From contig NZ_CP151803.1 in assembly GCF_038446955.1 (NCBI RefSeq), positions 2,604,001 to 2,668,000 of the forward strand: a stretch of 64,000 nt of DNA, given 5' to 3'. Position 1 is the stretch's first letter. The number at the start of each line of letters is the position of its first letter. Below, piece after piece: positions 8,417 through 18,040 of the stretch. The DNA is from Pedobacter sp. FW305-3-2-15-E-R2A2 (GTDB lineage: Bacteria; Bacteroidota; Bacteroidia; Sphingobacteriales; Sphingobacteriaceae). Below the pieces are notes generated by a model. The model saw only the letters and a program-made list of their open reading frames with translations. It was not told the origin of the DNA and did not search any database. Made by a program: the position numbers and the translations under genes.

Positions 8417-9484
8417 CTATGTATTGACAATCAGCTCCATCCATTGATTTAGAATCTGCTGCTCACTGAAATGTGATTCGATATATTTTTTTCCGTTCTG
8501 ACCGAGCATATATCGCCCTGTAGGGGTCATGTCCATCATCTTTTTCATTTGATCAGCAAGGCTCCTGGCATTTAAGGGCTCGGAAAGCATCCCGCATTTT
8601 GCGGCATCAATGAATTCTTTATTGCAGTCGATCGCAGTCACGACAACGGGTTTTCCATGTGCCATCGCTTCCAGAATGGCATTCGGCATGCCCTCATAAT
8701 GGGAGGAAAGCACAAAAGCATCGGCGGCTTTTAAGTATTCAGAAGCATTTTGCTTGAAACCCAGAATCCGTACATAGTTCTGAATGCCGAGGTCAAGGAT
8801 CATGCGGTGTGGCCAGGTTTCCTCATTTAATTCACCGATGATCTCCAGTCGGAATGCCCCGGGTTTAAGCAGGGCAATCGCTTCAAAAAGAGTCACATAG
8901 TCTTTGTTCCATCGGAAATGTGCCACACAGATCCAGGTAAAAACCGCTCGCGGCCGACAACTAATGCTGCTTAAATCAGGAATAGAAATCGCATTGTGGA
9001 TCACCAGACCTCCCTTTTTGGCGAGCTTTAAGCGCTCAAAGTTGTCTTTCGAAGCCTGAGAATTGAAGACGAGGGCATCGTCCATGCCGATGGATAACTT
9101 ATAGGGGAGGTACCATTTCCTGTTGATCACCGAGGTTCTGATGGAAGAAATCAATTTGAAATCCAGGCTGAGCTTCAACATCCTTGCAAATAGAATGGCG
9201 ATGAACATAAAGGCGACCACATGTTCAGGCCTGAAATCCCGGATCAACTTTTTTAGCTGCATCCAGTTGCGTGCCGGCTGGCCAAACCAGCTTTTCAGGT
9301 ATTCTACCCTGATCCCCATTTTTGTAAAGTCCGTATCGAACTCATTAATCGGCTTTAAGGAAATGATCATCACTTCATAGTCATTGGCCTTCAGGAATTT
9401 GGCTATTTTGAGCATTTGTGTCTCTGCACCTCCTTTGCTCAAAGAAGGACTGAGGAAGAGCACGCGCTTCTTAGGATTGTTCAT
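8417..9484 (-). CDS. Glycosyltransferase family 4 (GT-B)
   Basis: A 355-residue GT-B enzyme. The N-terminal domain has the SPSLSKGGAETQMLKIAKFL loop, which is the usual GGAE start of GT4. The C-terminal donor domain contains FTWICVAHFRWNKDYVTLFEA and the EX7E motif EGMPNAILEAMAHGKPVVVT. It overlaps the preceding GT4 gene by 14 bp. It is one of the sugar-adding enzymes of the EPS repeat unit; donor and linkage cannot be read from sequence. Confidence 0.85.
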   Translation of the reverse strand: MNNPKKRVLFLSPSLSKGGAETQMLKIAKFLKANDYEVMIISLKPINEFDTDFTKMGIRVEYLKSWFGQPARNWMQLKKLIRDFRPEHVVAFMFIAILFARMLKLSLDFKLISSIRTSVINRKWYLPYKLSIGMDDALVFNSQASKDNFERLKLAKKGGLVIHNAISIPDLSSISCRPRAVFTWICVAHFRWNKDYVTLFEAIALLKPGAFRLEIIGELNEETWPHRMILDLGIQNYVRILGFKQNASEYLKAADAFVLSSHYEGMPNAILEAMAHGKPVVVTAIDCNKEFIDAAKCGMLSEPLNARSLADQMKKMMDMTPTGRYMLGQNGKKYIESHFSEQQILNQWMELIVNT

Positions 9485-10646
9485 ATGGATGCTTTAAAAA
9501 AGGGGTGGTTAAATGATGCAAGGCCTGTAGTTCAGGGACATGTTGCTGGTAGGTCTTGCTGTAATTTCTGGCGGTGATGGAAATGTGGTAGTTCAGCCTG
9601 AAGCTCTGTTTGCCTTTGTAGCGGATCATCTCTTTATAGGGATGATATAAGGCTTCTTTAATGGCGTCGGAGTAACTGTCTACGCTATTGTCTTTACTCA
9701 GAAAACCATTATGACCATGCCTGATCATGTTCTTAATGCCGCTAACAGGGGTACATACCGGAATACAGCCGACAGAAAATGCCTCAATAATGGAAATCGG
9801 CATGCCTTCATAAAAGCTGGACAGACAAAAAGCATCTGCCAGGGATAAATAGTCGACGACATTGTATTTACCGCCCAGAAAGCGAATGTGAGGATCTCCG
9901 GAGGCCATCTGCCGGAGCTTTTGGTGCAATTGCTCATTTTTAGCTTCCCCGATGATCAGCAGGCTGCATTTCTTAATTTCGGTGGTATTGAACTGCTGAA
10001 CGGCTTTGATCAGTAATTCCTGGTTCTTCTGCGCGGCAATCCTGGCCACATGGACGAGCAGGAAAGTGTCGGAGCCTAAGCGGTGTTCTTTAAATACTTC
10101 CTTATAGGCAGGGCTCTGAACGAGATCCGGACGGCCATTGGGAATTAAAATGTCGTTGCCAAGACCATAGCATTCCTGAAAGGTCTGTTTTACATCTTCG
10201 GAGATCGTAATGGCCTGTACTTTGTTCTTTTTGTAATAAGTCTTCCGAAAAATCCTGGCGATGTAACTGGGACATTCCTTTGGGGAAATGTTATGCAGGG
10301 TATGAAAAAAACGGGTCTTGGAATTCCCTAAAAAATACAAAGCGAGGTATTCGAACCCGTTTAAATGGGTGTGCAGAAAGTCGGGCTTTTCTGTGTTTAG
10401 CCAGGCGGTAAGCCGGAACATGACGAGGAAATTGATACCGGGCCCTTTTTCGAAGGAGATATACCTGACCTTGTCATGGATTTCTTTTCTGAAACCCTTT
10501 TCCAGGTCATTGCTGCGAAGAGAGACCAGGGTCACTTCGTATCGCTCATCCTTCGCGAGTTCGTTACAGAGGTCAACTACAAAGCGCTCCGCGCCACCCT
10601 TGGTTAAAGAACCAATCAGGTGCATTACTTTAATTTTTGATGCCAT
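9471..10646 (-). CDS. Glycosyltransferase family 4 (GT-B)
   Basis: A 391-residue GT-B enzyme with an N-terminal HLIGSLTKGGAERFVVDLC loop. The C-terminal domain has LLVHVARIAAQKNQELLIKA, IRFLGGKYNVVDYLSLADAF and EGMPISIIEAFSVGCIPV (EX7E). It lies 3 bp downstream of the polymerase gene and overlaps the next GT4. It belongs to the cytoplasmic repeat-unit assembly set; sugar specificity is unknown. Confidence 0.85.
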   Translation of the reverse strand: MASKIKVMHLIGSLTKGGAERFVVDLCNELAKDERYEVTLVSLRSNDLEKGFRKEIHDKVRYISFEKGPGINFLVMFRLTAWLNTEKPDFLHTHLNGFEYLALYFLGNSKTRFFHTLHNISPKECPSYIARIFRKTYYKKNKVQAITISEDVKQTFQECYGLGNDILIPNGRPDLVQSPAYKEVFKEHRLGSDTFLLVHVARIAAQKNQELLIKAVQQFNTTEIKKCSLLIIGEAKNEQLHQKLRQMASGDPHIRFLGGKYNVVDYLSLADAFCLSSFYEGMPISIIEAFSVGCIPVCTPVSGIKNMIRHGHNGFLSKDNSVDSYSDAIKEALYHPYKEMIRYKGKQSFRLNYHISITARNYSKTYQQHVPELQALHHLTTPFLKHPYEQS

Positions 10647-10649
10647 TTT

Positions 10650-11909
10650 TTATGGGTGTTGAAGCGCGATGTAGCGACCTGAGTATGCGGTTTGTGGTGC
10701 TGCTGCAAATTCTTCTTCCACAACCGGCCCTTCCTTGCCGTTTAAAAAATGGAGGTGAAGAATGGCGAAATAGAGGAAAAAGGTAGGCCCGTTTCCACTG
10801 AGCAGCCAGGAGTTATGGGATAGGGAATTGATGGAAACTGCAAGGAAAGCCCCGCAAAGACAAACCATCATTGCATTTTCTTTTTTCCGGACCTCCCGCA
10901 ATGCCTTGATGGCGATGCGCAGTACCTTGTAATACAGGGCGATGAGCAGCGCAATCCCGAGGATGGGCCCGAGGTAAGTGAGGAACATGAGGTAGGCGTT
11001 ATGGGAGGTAATTCCCGAAGAAAATACCTGGTTCCGGTAAATGACATCTCCCCAGGTTTTTCCGTAAAAGATCAAGCCATAGGGGTATTCTGCACAGATC
11101 CTCAGGTTTTCTGCAGTCAGGGTGGTTCGGTCGTACTCCGAAGCGCTTTGCTCGTTTTTGCTGAGAATATTGTTGTAGCTGTCGAAATTGTCTTTAAGCA
11201 CAAAGGTGTAGAGGATGGTCCCTGCAACGACCGCAAGCACCACAATCAACACTGCCTTGTATCTGTAATAAGCCCATAAAAATAGAAATGAAGCGCATAT
11301 AAAGCCGATAAATACGGAACGCTGCATGCCGAGGTAAATAAAAATAAGGCAGCTCAGCAAAATAGCAGCTTTGATCAGCAAATGCTTTTTATAGACATAG
11401 CTGTAAATGAAGAGAAAAGGAACAAGTGCCGCCAGCTGATAACCAAAGTTAAACTGGTAAATGGCAATGCCGGAAGGGCTCTGAATCACCTGTTCGCCCA
11501 TGAGCAATGACCGGAGCGCATTGATCTTTTCGGGATAGAAAGGATTGAGCACGAGCACGAATGCGGAAAAGAGCAGCAGGCCATAAAATACATAGATGGA
11601 TACCTTAAACCGCGTCCTGTTTGTACCTGAAAAATAGTTAAAGAAAAGTGCACACATGCTGATGTTAATGAGATTGGAGAGGAATACTTTGTGGTCTGAC
11701 AATCCCACTACGTCGTATAAGAAGGTGGCCAGCAGAATAACCAGCAGTTCCCGTCCGTAAAGGAAGCTGATCCGGTCTTCTTTAAACAAAGTGATGAGCG
11801 GCAGACAAAACAACAATGGCGCAGGAATCCTGATCATTTCCGTTAAGAAAATGCCATAGGAAACGGAATAGAGGTAGAGTGCAACAAATAAAAAGATCAG
11901 ATATTTCAT
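10650..11909 (-). CDS. O-antigen/EPS polymerase (Wzy-like) membrane protein
   Basis: The 419-residue protein is very hydrophobic, with about 10-12 predicted membrane segments starting at the N-terminus. It has a large periplasmic-type loop around residues 250-300 (NILSKNEQSASEYDRTTL ... SGITSHNAYLMFLTYLG). An S-HNAY motif just before a membrane segment is typical of the O-antigen ligase/Wzy family. As the only such protein in the operon it should polymerise lipid-linked repeats in the periplasm. Wzy proteins have low identity, so the call rests on topology, motif and position between glycosyltransferase genes. Confidence 0.8.
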   Translation of the reverse strand: MKYLIFLFVALYLYSVSYGIFLTEMIRIPAPLLFCLPLITLFKEDRISFLYGRELLVILLATFLYDVVGLSDHKVFLSNLINISMCALFFNYFSGTNRTRFKVSIYVFYGLLLFSAFVLVLNPFYPEKINALRSLLMGEQVIQSPSGIAIYQFNFGYQLAALVPFLFIYSYVYKKHLLIKAAILLSCLIFIYLGMQRSVFIGFICASFLFLWAYYRYKAVLIVVLAVVAGTILYTFVLKDNFDSYNNILSKNEQSASEYDRTTLTAENLRICAEYPYGLIFYGKTWGDVIYRNQVFSSGITSHNAYLMFLTYLGPILGIALLIALYYKVLRIAIKALREVRKKENAMMVCLCGAFLAVSINSLSHNSWLLSGNGPTFFLYFAILHLHFLNGKEGPVVEEEFAAAPQTAYSGRYIALQHP

Positions 11910-11915
11910 GTTTCC

Positions 11916-12998
11916 TTAATTGAGTATTTGGAGGATGGAATGAATAAAGGCGTCGCCATCATTGATCGCAGTCCGGTAGCGCTCCTGTCCGTTTTCTGCG
12001 ATTTGTTTATAATAGGGGTACCGGGTAATCACGAAATCCAGCTTTTCTTCCAGGTCTTCCATATCCCAGCGAATGGGGACATAGGTCTCCTGCGGAATAA
12101 ATAACTGAGGGTAGGTGTCCAGGTGTTCCATCGAAGGTTTGATCAGGATTGCGCCTGCAATAAAGGTTTCAAAATCCCGGTAGCAGATCTCTCCCCAGCC
12201 AAAAGGACTGATGCTCAGCTTTGCCTTTCTCATCTCCTGCCAGTAGCGGAATTTAGAGATGGCAGGGCCGCGGGCGATGTTCAGGTTCATGGAGTCAAAG
12301 AGCTCAAGAACCCTGTTCCGCTGATAGGAAATGGCATTTTTAAGGTCCTTTCCGTGATGGATGCTTCCCCGGAAGGTCAGGTCAAAAGGCCGTTCCTTTT
12401 CTACTTTGCTAAACCTGGTCGGATAGAGGTAATAACTGAGGTAATTGCTCAGTCTTGACATCTTGTAACCGAAGTAACGGTAGTCGTTCAACCCGATATT
12501 CCAACCCAGTTTTACCTTGTGCAGCTGGTCTTTCGGACAGGGTTTGAATTCGGTAATTTCCGTTTTTAACTTTCTGTCATTTAACCAGATCCGGAGGTCG
12601 TTCTGCGTGTTTTTGTCGGTGTAATAGCGCTTGTCTTTTAACACTTGTTTCTTCAGGAAGACATCTACAAAGTCGATGATGGGGAAGTCGCTGGAACCAC
12701 TGGAATCAGCGGTGTCAAACCAGATGAGTTTGCCCACCGTTTTCTTTAATTCTGATAACAATAAGAGCAGTTCGTATTCATTTTCAGGAGTTCGCTTATA
12801 GATGTCCTGCCAGCCATTCATAAAGTATCTGGAATGGAGGAGCAGGAAATCTGCATTCCTGAGTTTAGGGCTGGTATGGTCGGTATGGAATTCAAGTTGT
12901 ATCCCGCTTTCTCTCAGTTCCTGTCGCCATTTATGGAAAGGATGTGTTTCTGAAAAAAACCTTTGAGAAGGCCAGTCCAGGATTTTTAATGTCTTCAT
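11916..12998 (-). CDS. Glycosyltransferase-like protein of the EPS cluster
   Basis: A 360-residue soluble protein. The N-terminal half (KILDWPSQRFFSETHPFHKW ... FLLLHSRYF) looks like a GT-B N-domain. The C-terminal half carries KAKLSISPFGWGEICYRDFE followed by GAILIKPSMEHLDTYPQLF. This resembles the donor-binding region of exostosin-like or family 1-like glycosyltransferases, in which E and D residues contact the nucleotide sugar. It lies 6 bp before the polymerase and 30 bp after the priming transferase. Specificity is unknown, and the family call is weaker than for the GT4 members. Confidence 0.62.
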   Translation of the reverse strand: MKTLKILDWPSQRFFSETHPFHKWRQELRESGIQLEFHTDHTSPKLRNADFLLLHSRYFMNGWQDIYKRTPENEYELLLLLSELKKTVGKLIWFDTADSSGSSDFPIIDFVDVFLKKQVLKDKRYYTDKNTQNDLRIWLNDRKLKTEITEFKPCPKDQLHKVKLGWNIGLNDYRYFGYKMSRLSNYLSYYLYPTRFSKVEKERPFDLTFRGSIHHGKDLKNAISYQRNRVLELFDSMNLNIARGPAISKFRYWQEMRKAKLSISPFGWGEICYRDFETFIAGAILIKPSMEHLDTYPQLFIPQETYVPIRWDMEDLEEKLDFVITRYPYYKQIAENGQERYRTAINDGDAFIHSILQILN

Positions 12999-13028
12999 GA
13001 TGGTCTGTAGATGGAGGGGATGGAAGAT

Positions 13029-13631
13029 TTAATGGTGTTTCAGGACAATGCATTTCAAGGTCATGAAGATGATGTGCAGGTCGGTCCAGAGGCTTTTATG
13101 GTCAATGTATTTCAGTCCTTGCTGTAGTTTCTTCGGAATAATATCCGTCCGGTAAAAATGCTCAGGATCACTGGCCCTGGCGAGGAGCTCACTTTCATCA
13201 ATGTATTCAATGGAGGCCCAGTCTGTAATTCCCGGCCTTACGCTGAGGACCCTTTGCTGTACAGGGTTGTACAGGGCTACGTACTTGCTCACTTCCGGCC
13301 TGGGGCCAACGAAGCTCATCTCGCCCCTGAGAATGTTCAGCAGCTGCGGAAGTTCATCTAGCTTATATTTCCTCAGCCAGTATCCGGCCCTGGTAATGCG
13401 GCAGTCATGGTCGCCAACAGTAAGCAGGCCTTGCCGGTCGGCACCACCATACATCGTTCTGAACTTGATGAGCTTAAAGCAAACCTTTTTCCTTCCCACA
13501 CGGGTTTGACGGTAAAAAATACTGCCTTTGGAATCGAGTTTTACCCAAATGGAGATGAGGATAAACAGGGGGCTCAGCAGGAGCAGGGCCGCTAAGGAAA
13601 GCAGCAGGTCGAAAATTCGTTTAGGGTCCAT
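13029..13631 (-). CDS. Priming sugar-phosphate transferase (monotopic phosphoglycosyl transferase)
   Basis: A compact 200-residue PglC/WcaJ-core enzyme without the N-terminal membrane domain of long family members. A re-entrant membrane helix spans about residues 8-30, followed by FYRQTRVGRK, IKFRTM, the catalytic Asp-Glu pair in KYKLDELPQLLNIL (D92-E93), FVGPRPE (107-113) and PGITDWAS (133-140). It transfers a sugar-1-phosphate from UDP-sugar to undecaprenyl phosphate and so starts the repeat unit. The small size and D/E motif suggest a UDP-diNAcBac/QuiNAc-type or similar sugar, but the substrate is not certain. It lies 11 bp after a DegT aminotransferase. Confidence 0.88.
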   Translation of the reverse strand: MDPKRIFDLLLSLAALLLLSPLFILISIWVKLDSKGSIFYRQTRVGRKKVCFKLIKFRTMYGGADRQGLLTVGDHDCRITRAGYWLRKYKLDELPQLLNILRGEMSFVGPRPEVSKYVALYNPVQQRVLSVRPGITDWASIEYIDESELLARASDPEHFYRTDIIPKKLQQGLKYIDHKSLWTDLHIIFMTLKCIVLKHH

Positions 13632-13642
13632 GATACATCGGT

Positions 13643-14881
13643 TTAAGCGGTTGTTTTCAAAGGAGAAATGCTGAGCTGAAGCTGTACGGTATTGATCACA
13701 GATTCGATGATGTAATCGACTTCTTCAATGCTCAGCTGCGGATAGATGGGCAGGGAGATCTCGCAGGCATATTGTTTATAGCTGTTGGGATAGTCTTCAA
13801 TCTTATATCCGGTATGTTTAAAATAGGTCAGCATGGGCATGGGAATGAAATGAACATTGACCACGATTCCGAGTGCAACAAGCTGGTCAATAATCTGATC
13901 CCGCTGTTCTTCAGAAATACCTTTTATCCTGAGCGGGAAAATATGGTAGGAAGATTCCCTGGAATGGTCTTTTAAAGTAGGGGCGGTAAACCAGCTGTAG
14001 GCATTGAAATGGTGACAATACTTCAGTGCAATGTGCTTCCTGGAAGGCAGGAGCAGGTCTTTGTATTGCCTGATCTGCGCAAGACCTATAGCGGCACATA
14101 TGTCGGGCATATTGATTTTTAAACCCTGGTAAAGGATGTCGTATTTCCAGTTGGCGCCCCTGGATTTCGCGTAGGCATCTTTGTTTTGTCCGTTCAGGGC
14201 AAAGACTTTTAAAAAGCCGTATTCTGCCTCGTGGTTAAACTGTTCGGGCAGGTTCAGGCAAATACAGCCGCCTTCAGCGGTGGTGATGTTCTTTACGGCA
14301 TGGAAGGAGTAGATGGTGATGTCGCTGGCCAATGCGGCGGATTTACCGCCATAACATGCGCCTATGGAATGGGCGGCATCTGCGATGAGTAAAATCCTTC
14401 CTAAAGCACGTTGTTTTTCTGTAGCAGGAATAAATTGTTCCATAACCTCCGCTTCTTTGAGAAGGGCATTGATGGCCTGGTAATCGCAGGGTAAGCCGGC
14501 AATATCTACGGTAATGATGGCTTTTGTTTTCTGGTTGATGGCTTTCCTGATCTCGACCGGGTCAATGGTCAGGTCGTCGGAAATGTCTACCATCACTGGT
14601 GTTGCACCGCAATGTAAAACGCATAAGGCAGTGGCACAATACGAATAGGCGGGTATAATGACTTCATCACCTTCTTTAATGCCAAACCATTTTAGCATCA
14701 TGATGGCCCCTGAAGTCCATGAGTTTACACATACAGTGGCTTTAGACCCGGTCAGTTCCATCATTTCTGCTTCCAGAGCTTTCACTTTGGGACCTGAGGT
14801 AATCCATCTTGATTCCAGGGTGTCCAGCACTTCATCAATTACATTTTGGTCAATAAACGGAGGTGAGAATGAGATGTTCAT
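13643..14881 (-). CDS. DegT/DnrJ/EryC1/StrS sugar aminotransferase
   Basis: The 412-residue protein has full-length DegT architecture: SRWITSGPKVKALE near the start, DEVIIPAYSYCATA (72-85), DAAHSIGA (168-175, PLP pyridine-nitrogen Asp), and SFHAVKNITTAEGG (192-205) with Schiff-base K197. It would aminate a 3- or 4-keto nucleotide sugar to feed the priming or a later transferase. No 4,6-dehydratase is encoded nearby, so the keto-sugar must be made elsewhere. It is placed directly before the priming transferase, which hints that the primed sugar is its product. Confidence 0.85.
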   Translation of the reverse strand: MNISFSPPFIDQNVIDEVLDTLESRWITSGPKVKALEAEMMELTGSKATVCVNSWTSGAIMMLKWFGIKEGDEVIIPAYSYCATALCVLHCGATPVMVDISDDLTIDPVEIRKAINQKTKAIITVDIAGLPCDYQAINALLKEAEVMEQFIPATEKQRALGRILLIADAAHSIGACYGGKSAALASDITIYSFHAVKNITTAEGGCICLNLPEQFNHEAEYGFLKVFALNGQNKDAYAKSRGANWKYDILYQGLKINMPDICAAIGLAQIRQYKDLLLPSRKHIALKYCHHFNAYSWFTAPTLKDHSRESSYHIFPLRIKGISEEQRDQIIDQLVALGIVVNVHFIPMPMLTYFKHTGYKIEDYPNSYKQYACEISLPIYPQLSIEEVDYIIESVINTVQLQLSISPLKTTA

Positions 14882-14901
14882 AGCTTTATAGGTTTAGATT
14901 T

Positions 14902-16014
14902 TTAAGAAACCCTGCGGATCAGTTCGAGCCATTTGGCTGAGGTGTTGGCGAGGGAGTTGGTTTCGTTAATTCGTTTGGCATTGAGGGCGATCTTGGCGCG
15001 CAGAATCGGGTCGTCGAGGACCATTTTTATAGCAGAGGCCATTTGATAGATATTGCCTGTTCTGATCAGGAGGCCGTTTTTTCCGCTTTCCAGAATGTCT
15101 GAAGGACCGTATTCGCAATCGGTGGCGATACAGGCGGTACCCATGCTCATGGCCTCCAGCAGGGCATTGGGATAACCTTCATTCCTGGAAGAGAGGATGA
15201 ACAGCTCAGCCTGACGGTAATAATCCTGCATGTTTTCCCGGAAGCCAATGAGTTTTACCCGCTGACTTAACCCGAGCGAGCTGATTTGTTCTTCCAACAT
15301 CGCCCTTTGTTCCCCTTCACCGGAAATCAGCAGGTGGACACTTTTTTCTTCCACTCTTCTGAAAGCCGCAATGAGCAGGTCAAATCCTTTTTGCGGACTC
15401 AACCTGCCGGCGGCAAGGATAAACCTGCCCGGATAGACAGGTTCCTTGGTCGGGATGGGAAATTCGTTTATCGGGTTGTTGATCACCTCGAAATTGTCAA
15501 GCTTCTTAAAGGGACTGATCTTCCTGAACCCCTCAATCATACCCTTTGAAGGAAGCACAACCGCCTTTGCCCGTTTGTAAACAGCGAAAGAAAGCCATTT
15601 CAATACCGGGTTAAATTGGTTCAGGGTATAGTCCGGCGTAATGCGCTCGGAAACGAGATAGGGTATTTTTAAAGACAGGCAGGTCAGTCCGATCCAGATA
15701 TTTGCTGAGGTCATAAAGGCGATGGCGCATTTGGGTCTTTCCTTTTTTAAAAAGGCCCGGAGCCGGAAAAAACTGAGCAGCGCATACCAGATCCGAAAGA
15801 AAAGACCGGTTCTTCTTGGCGTGTTGACCAGCGGGATGACCTTGATGCCTTCCGATAAAAAATAGGCTGGCTTTGAGGCATTCAGGCAAACGATGCTCAC
15901 CTGAAATCCTGCCGCATCATAGTAATTGGCGAGGTTGGAAATGACCCTTTCCGCACCACCGCCATGAAGGGAGCTAATGGCGAAAAGTAGTTTTTCAGGA
16001 GATTCGGTTACCAT
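14902..16014 (-). CDS. Glycosyltransferase family 4 (GT-B)
   Basis: A 370-residue GT-B enzyme with FAISSLHGGGAERVISNLA near the N-terminus. The donor domain includes FILAAGRLSPQKGFDLLIAA, VKLIGFRENMQDYYRQAELF and the EX7E motif EGYPNALLEAMSMGTACIAT. This is close to the GalNAc/Gal-type GT4 pattern. Its start overlaps the GT2 gene stop by 7 bp. It adds one residue of the EPS repeat; acceptor and linkage are unknown. Confidence 0.87.
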   Translation of the reverse strand: MVTESPEKLLFAISSLHGGGAERVISNLANYYDAAGFQVSIVCLNASKPAYFLSEGIKVIPLVNTPRRTGLFFRIWYALLSFFRLRAFLKKERPKCAIAFMTSANIWIGLTCLSLKIPYLVSERITPDYTLNQFNPVLKWLSFAVYKRAKAVVLPSKGMIEGFRKISPFKKLDNFEVINNPINEFPIPTKEPVYPGRFILAAGRLSPQKGFDLLIAAFRRVEEKSVHLLISGEGEQRAMLEEQISSLGLSQRVKLIGFRENMQDYYRQAELFILSSRNEGYPNALLEAMSMGTACIATDCEYGPSDILESGKNGLLIRTGNIYQMASAIKMVLDDPILRAKIALNAKRINETNSLANTSAKWLELIRRVS

Positions 16015-16865
16015 AACGCGGTAATGGTTTTGATGGCTTTGTTAAACTTGAAATAGCGGAGGTCAAAAAGAAAATATTGACGCAGGTAGATTTTCAGCAA
16101 TGCTCTTTTTTGAAGGGAAGAGCATTTGAAATTCCGGATCATGAGGTTGAAATCGCTGACCATTCTCGATTTCCTGATTTTAGGATCGATCATGCTCCAG
16201 ATCCCCCCGGTATGGAGGCGGTAACAAGCCATGACCTGCGGGATGACGTAAATTTTCTTCCCGGTACTGATCGCGTGTAATTTGAACAGGGTGTCGGAAC
16301 CGTAAGTCTGGTAATACCATTTCTTCAATCCGATTTCCCGCACTTCCTTGCTGTTTCGAACCATCAGGGAGCAGATTCTCGTTTCGTCCCTTTTGCCGAG
16401 TAACAGGTCTTCGTAGCTGAATTCCATGCTCACCGGAGTCGGGTGCATATAGACCGTCTGGTCGTAATCATTGATCACCCGGGTATAGTGACAACAGATG
16501 ATGTATTCCGGATGACTTTCCAAAAAGTCTACCTGCTTTTGCAGCTTGAAGGCATCGGTCCAGAAATCATCCCCGTCACACATGGCGATGTATTTTCCAC
16601 GGGCCATATTCATGGTTCGCAACTGGTTTTTTATAGAGCCAACATTCCCATCGGAAGTCACCATATGGATGATGTCCGGATGCTTGCGCTGGTAATATTC
16701 CAGGATGTTCCTGGTATTGTCGGTAGAATGGTCTTCGCCAATAATGATTTCAAACTTGAAATTGCAATCCTGCATTAAAAAGCTGTCTATGGTTTGGGCA
16801 ATGTATTTTTCATGATTATAGGTGATGCAGCAAATGCTGACCATAATTTCTGATTGAGGTTCCAT
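16008..16865 (-). CDS. Glycosyltransferase family 2 (GT-A)
   Basis: A 285-residue inverting GT-A enzyme. The N-terminus MVSICCITYNHEKYIAQTID is the GT2 nucleotide-binding start. The DXD-like motif is in KYIAMCDGDDFWTDAFKLQK, and IIGEDHSTDNT is the classic GT2 second motif. Starting MEPQSEI, it lies 11 bp after a DegT gene and overlaps the following GT4. It acts on the cytoplasmic side in EPS repeat assembly; the donor sugar is unknown. Confidence 0.87.
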   Translation of the reverse strand: MEPQSEIMVSICCITYNHEKYIAQTIDSFLMQDCNFKFEIIIGEDHSTDNTRNILEYYQRKHPDIIHMVTSDGNVGSIKNQLRTMNMARGKYIAMCDGDDFWTDAFKLQKQVDFLESHPEYIICCHYTRVINDYDQTVYMHPTPVSMEFSYEDLLLGKRDETRICSLMVRNSKEVREIGLKKWYYQTYGSDTLFKLHAISTGKKIYVIPQVMACYRLHTGGIWSMIDPKIRKSRMVSDFNLMIRNFKCSSLQKRALLKIYLRQYFLFDLRYFKFNKAIKTITALW

Positions 16866-16876
16866 TTCGGTTCGGA

Positions 16877-18040
16877 TTAAAAAGTATGACCATTGATTTG
16901 TTGAAGGTTGTTGTCGGATGGGTTAGTCTTGATTTCCTTTCTCTTTAGCAGGACCGGCTCCTGGTAGTTCTGCACCCTCATGATCAACCTGCAGATGAGG
17001 TCGAGGTCTGCGGTGGTCAGGGTATGGTAGAGCGGCAGACAAAGAATCCGTTTCACAACATCATCACAGACCGGCATCGGGGTCTGATTTACATAAGGCA
17101 GACTGGAGAGAGAAGGGTAGAAATACCTCCGGCAATAGATATTGGCGCCTTCCAGCTTTTTCATGCATTGCTGCATGAGTATTTCACTATCGAAAAGAAT
17201 AGGGAAATAGGCGAAATTATAGTCCATATCTGCATTGAGCTTAGGGAATTTTCCTTTGATGTTTTTTAATCTTTTGTAATAATGGTAGGAGAGTTTTCTC
17301 CTGGTTTCCAGAATCTCTTCAATGTGCTTCAGGTTGCAAAGCCCCATTGCTGCGCGGAATTCGCAGTTTTTAGCATTGATGCCTGGTCCGGAGAAGGTTT
17401 CAGGGCCATTATGACCGAAATTCCGCATGCCGGCCATGATTTTTAGCAGTTTAGCATTTTTGGTGAATACGGCACCGCCCTCAATGGTATGAAAGAGCTT
17501 GGTGGCATGAAAACTGACAGTACTGATGTCGCCATAGGCAAATACAGATTTGTTTTTATAGGTCGTTCCAAAACAATGGGCGGCATCATAGATCACTTTC
17601 AGCTGATGCTTGTCGGCAATGGCTTGTATGGCATCGATATCGCATGGGTTTCCATAGACATGTGTGGCGAGGATGGCCGTTGTTTCGGGGGTAATAGCGG
17701 CTTCAATTTTAGCAGGATCGATATTGAAAGTTTCCGGATCGATGTCTACATATACAGGCGTACAACCTTCCCAGACGATACTGCTCGTAGTGGCGACATA
17801 CGAGAAGGGAGTAGTGATGACTTCACCCTGAATGCCAAGTGCTTTGATGGCAAGTTGAATGGCAATCGTGCCATTGGATACATATAACAAGTGTTTGATG
17901 CCCAGATATTCCTGAAGTTTCAGCTCCAGTTCGTTCAGGAGGGGCCCATTGTTGGTCAGCCACTGGCGTTCCCAGATGCTATCTATATAGCGTTTAAAAT
18001 CTTCTGCCTTTGGAAGAAATGGTTTGGTTACCGGAATCAT
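16877..18040 (-). CDS. DegT/DnrJ/EryC1/StrS sugar aminotransferase
   Basis: The second full-length DegT enzyme (387 residues). It carries WLTNNGPLLNELE, VITTPFSYVATTS (74-86), DAAHCFG (152-158) and SFHATKLFHTIEGG (176-189) with Schiff-base K181. The sequence pattern is close to FdtB/WbpE-like 3- or 4-aminotransferases. Two distinct aminotransferases imply at least two amino sugars, or an amino sugar plus an amine decoration. Its start overlaps the flippase stop by 4 bp. The matching dehydratase is not in the window. Confidence 0.85.
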   Translation of the reverse strand: MIPVTKPFLPKAEDFKRYIDSIWERQWLTNNGPLLNELELKLQEYLGIKHLLYVSNGTIAIQLAIKALGIQGEVITTPFSYVATTSSIVWEGCTPVYVDIDPETFNIDPAKIEAAITPETTAILATHVYGNPCDIDAIQAIADKHQLKVIYDAAHCFGTTYKNKSVFAYGDISTVSFHATKLFHTIEGGAVFTKNAKLLKIMAGMRNFGHNGPETFSGPGINAKNCEFRAAMGLCNLKHIEEILETRRKLSYHYYKRLKNIKGKFPKLNADMDYNFAYFPILFDSEILMQQCMKKLEGANIYCRRYFYPSLSSLPYVNQTPMPVCDDVVKRILCLPLYHTLTTADLDLICRLIMRVQNYQEPVLLKRKEIKTNPSDNNLQQINGHTF

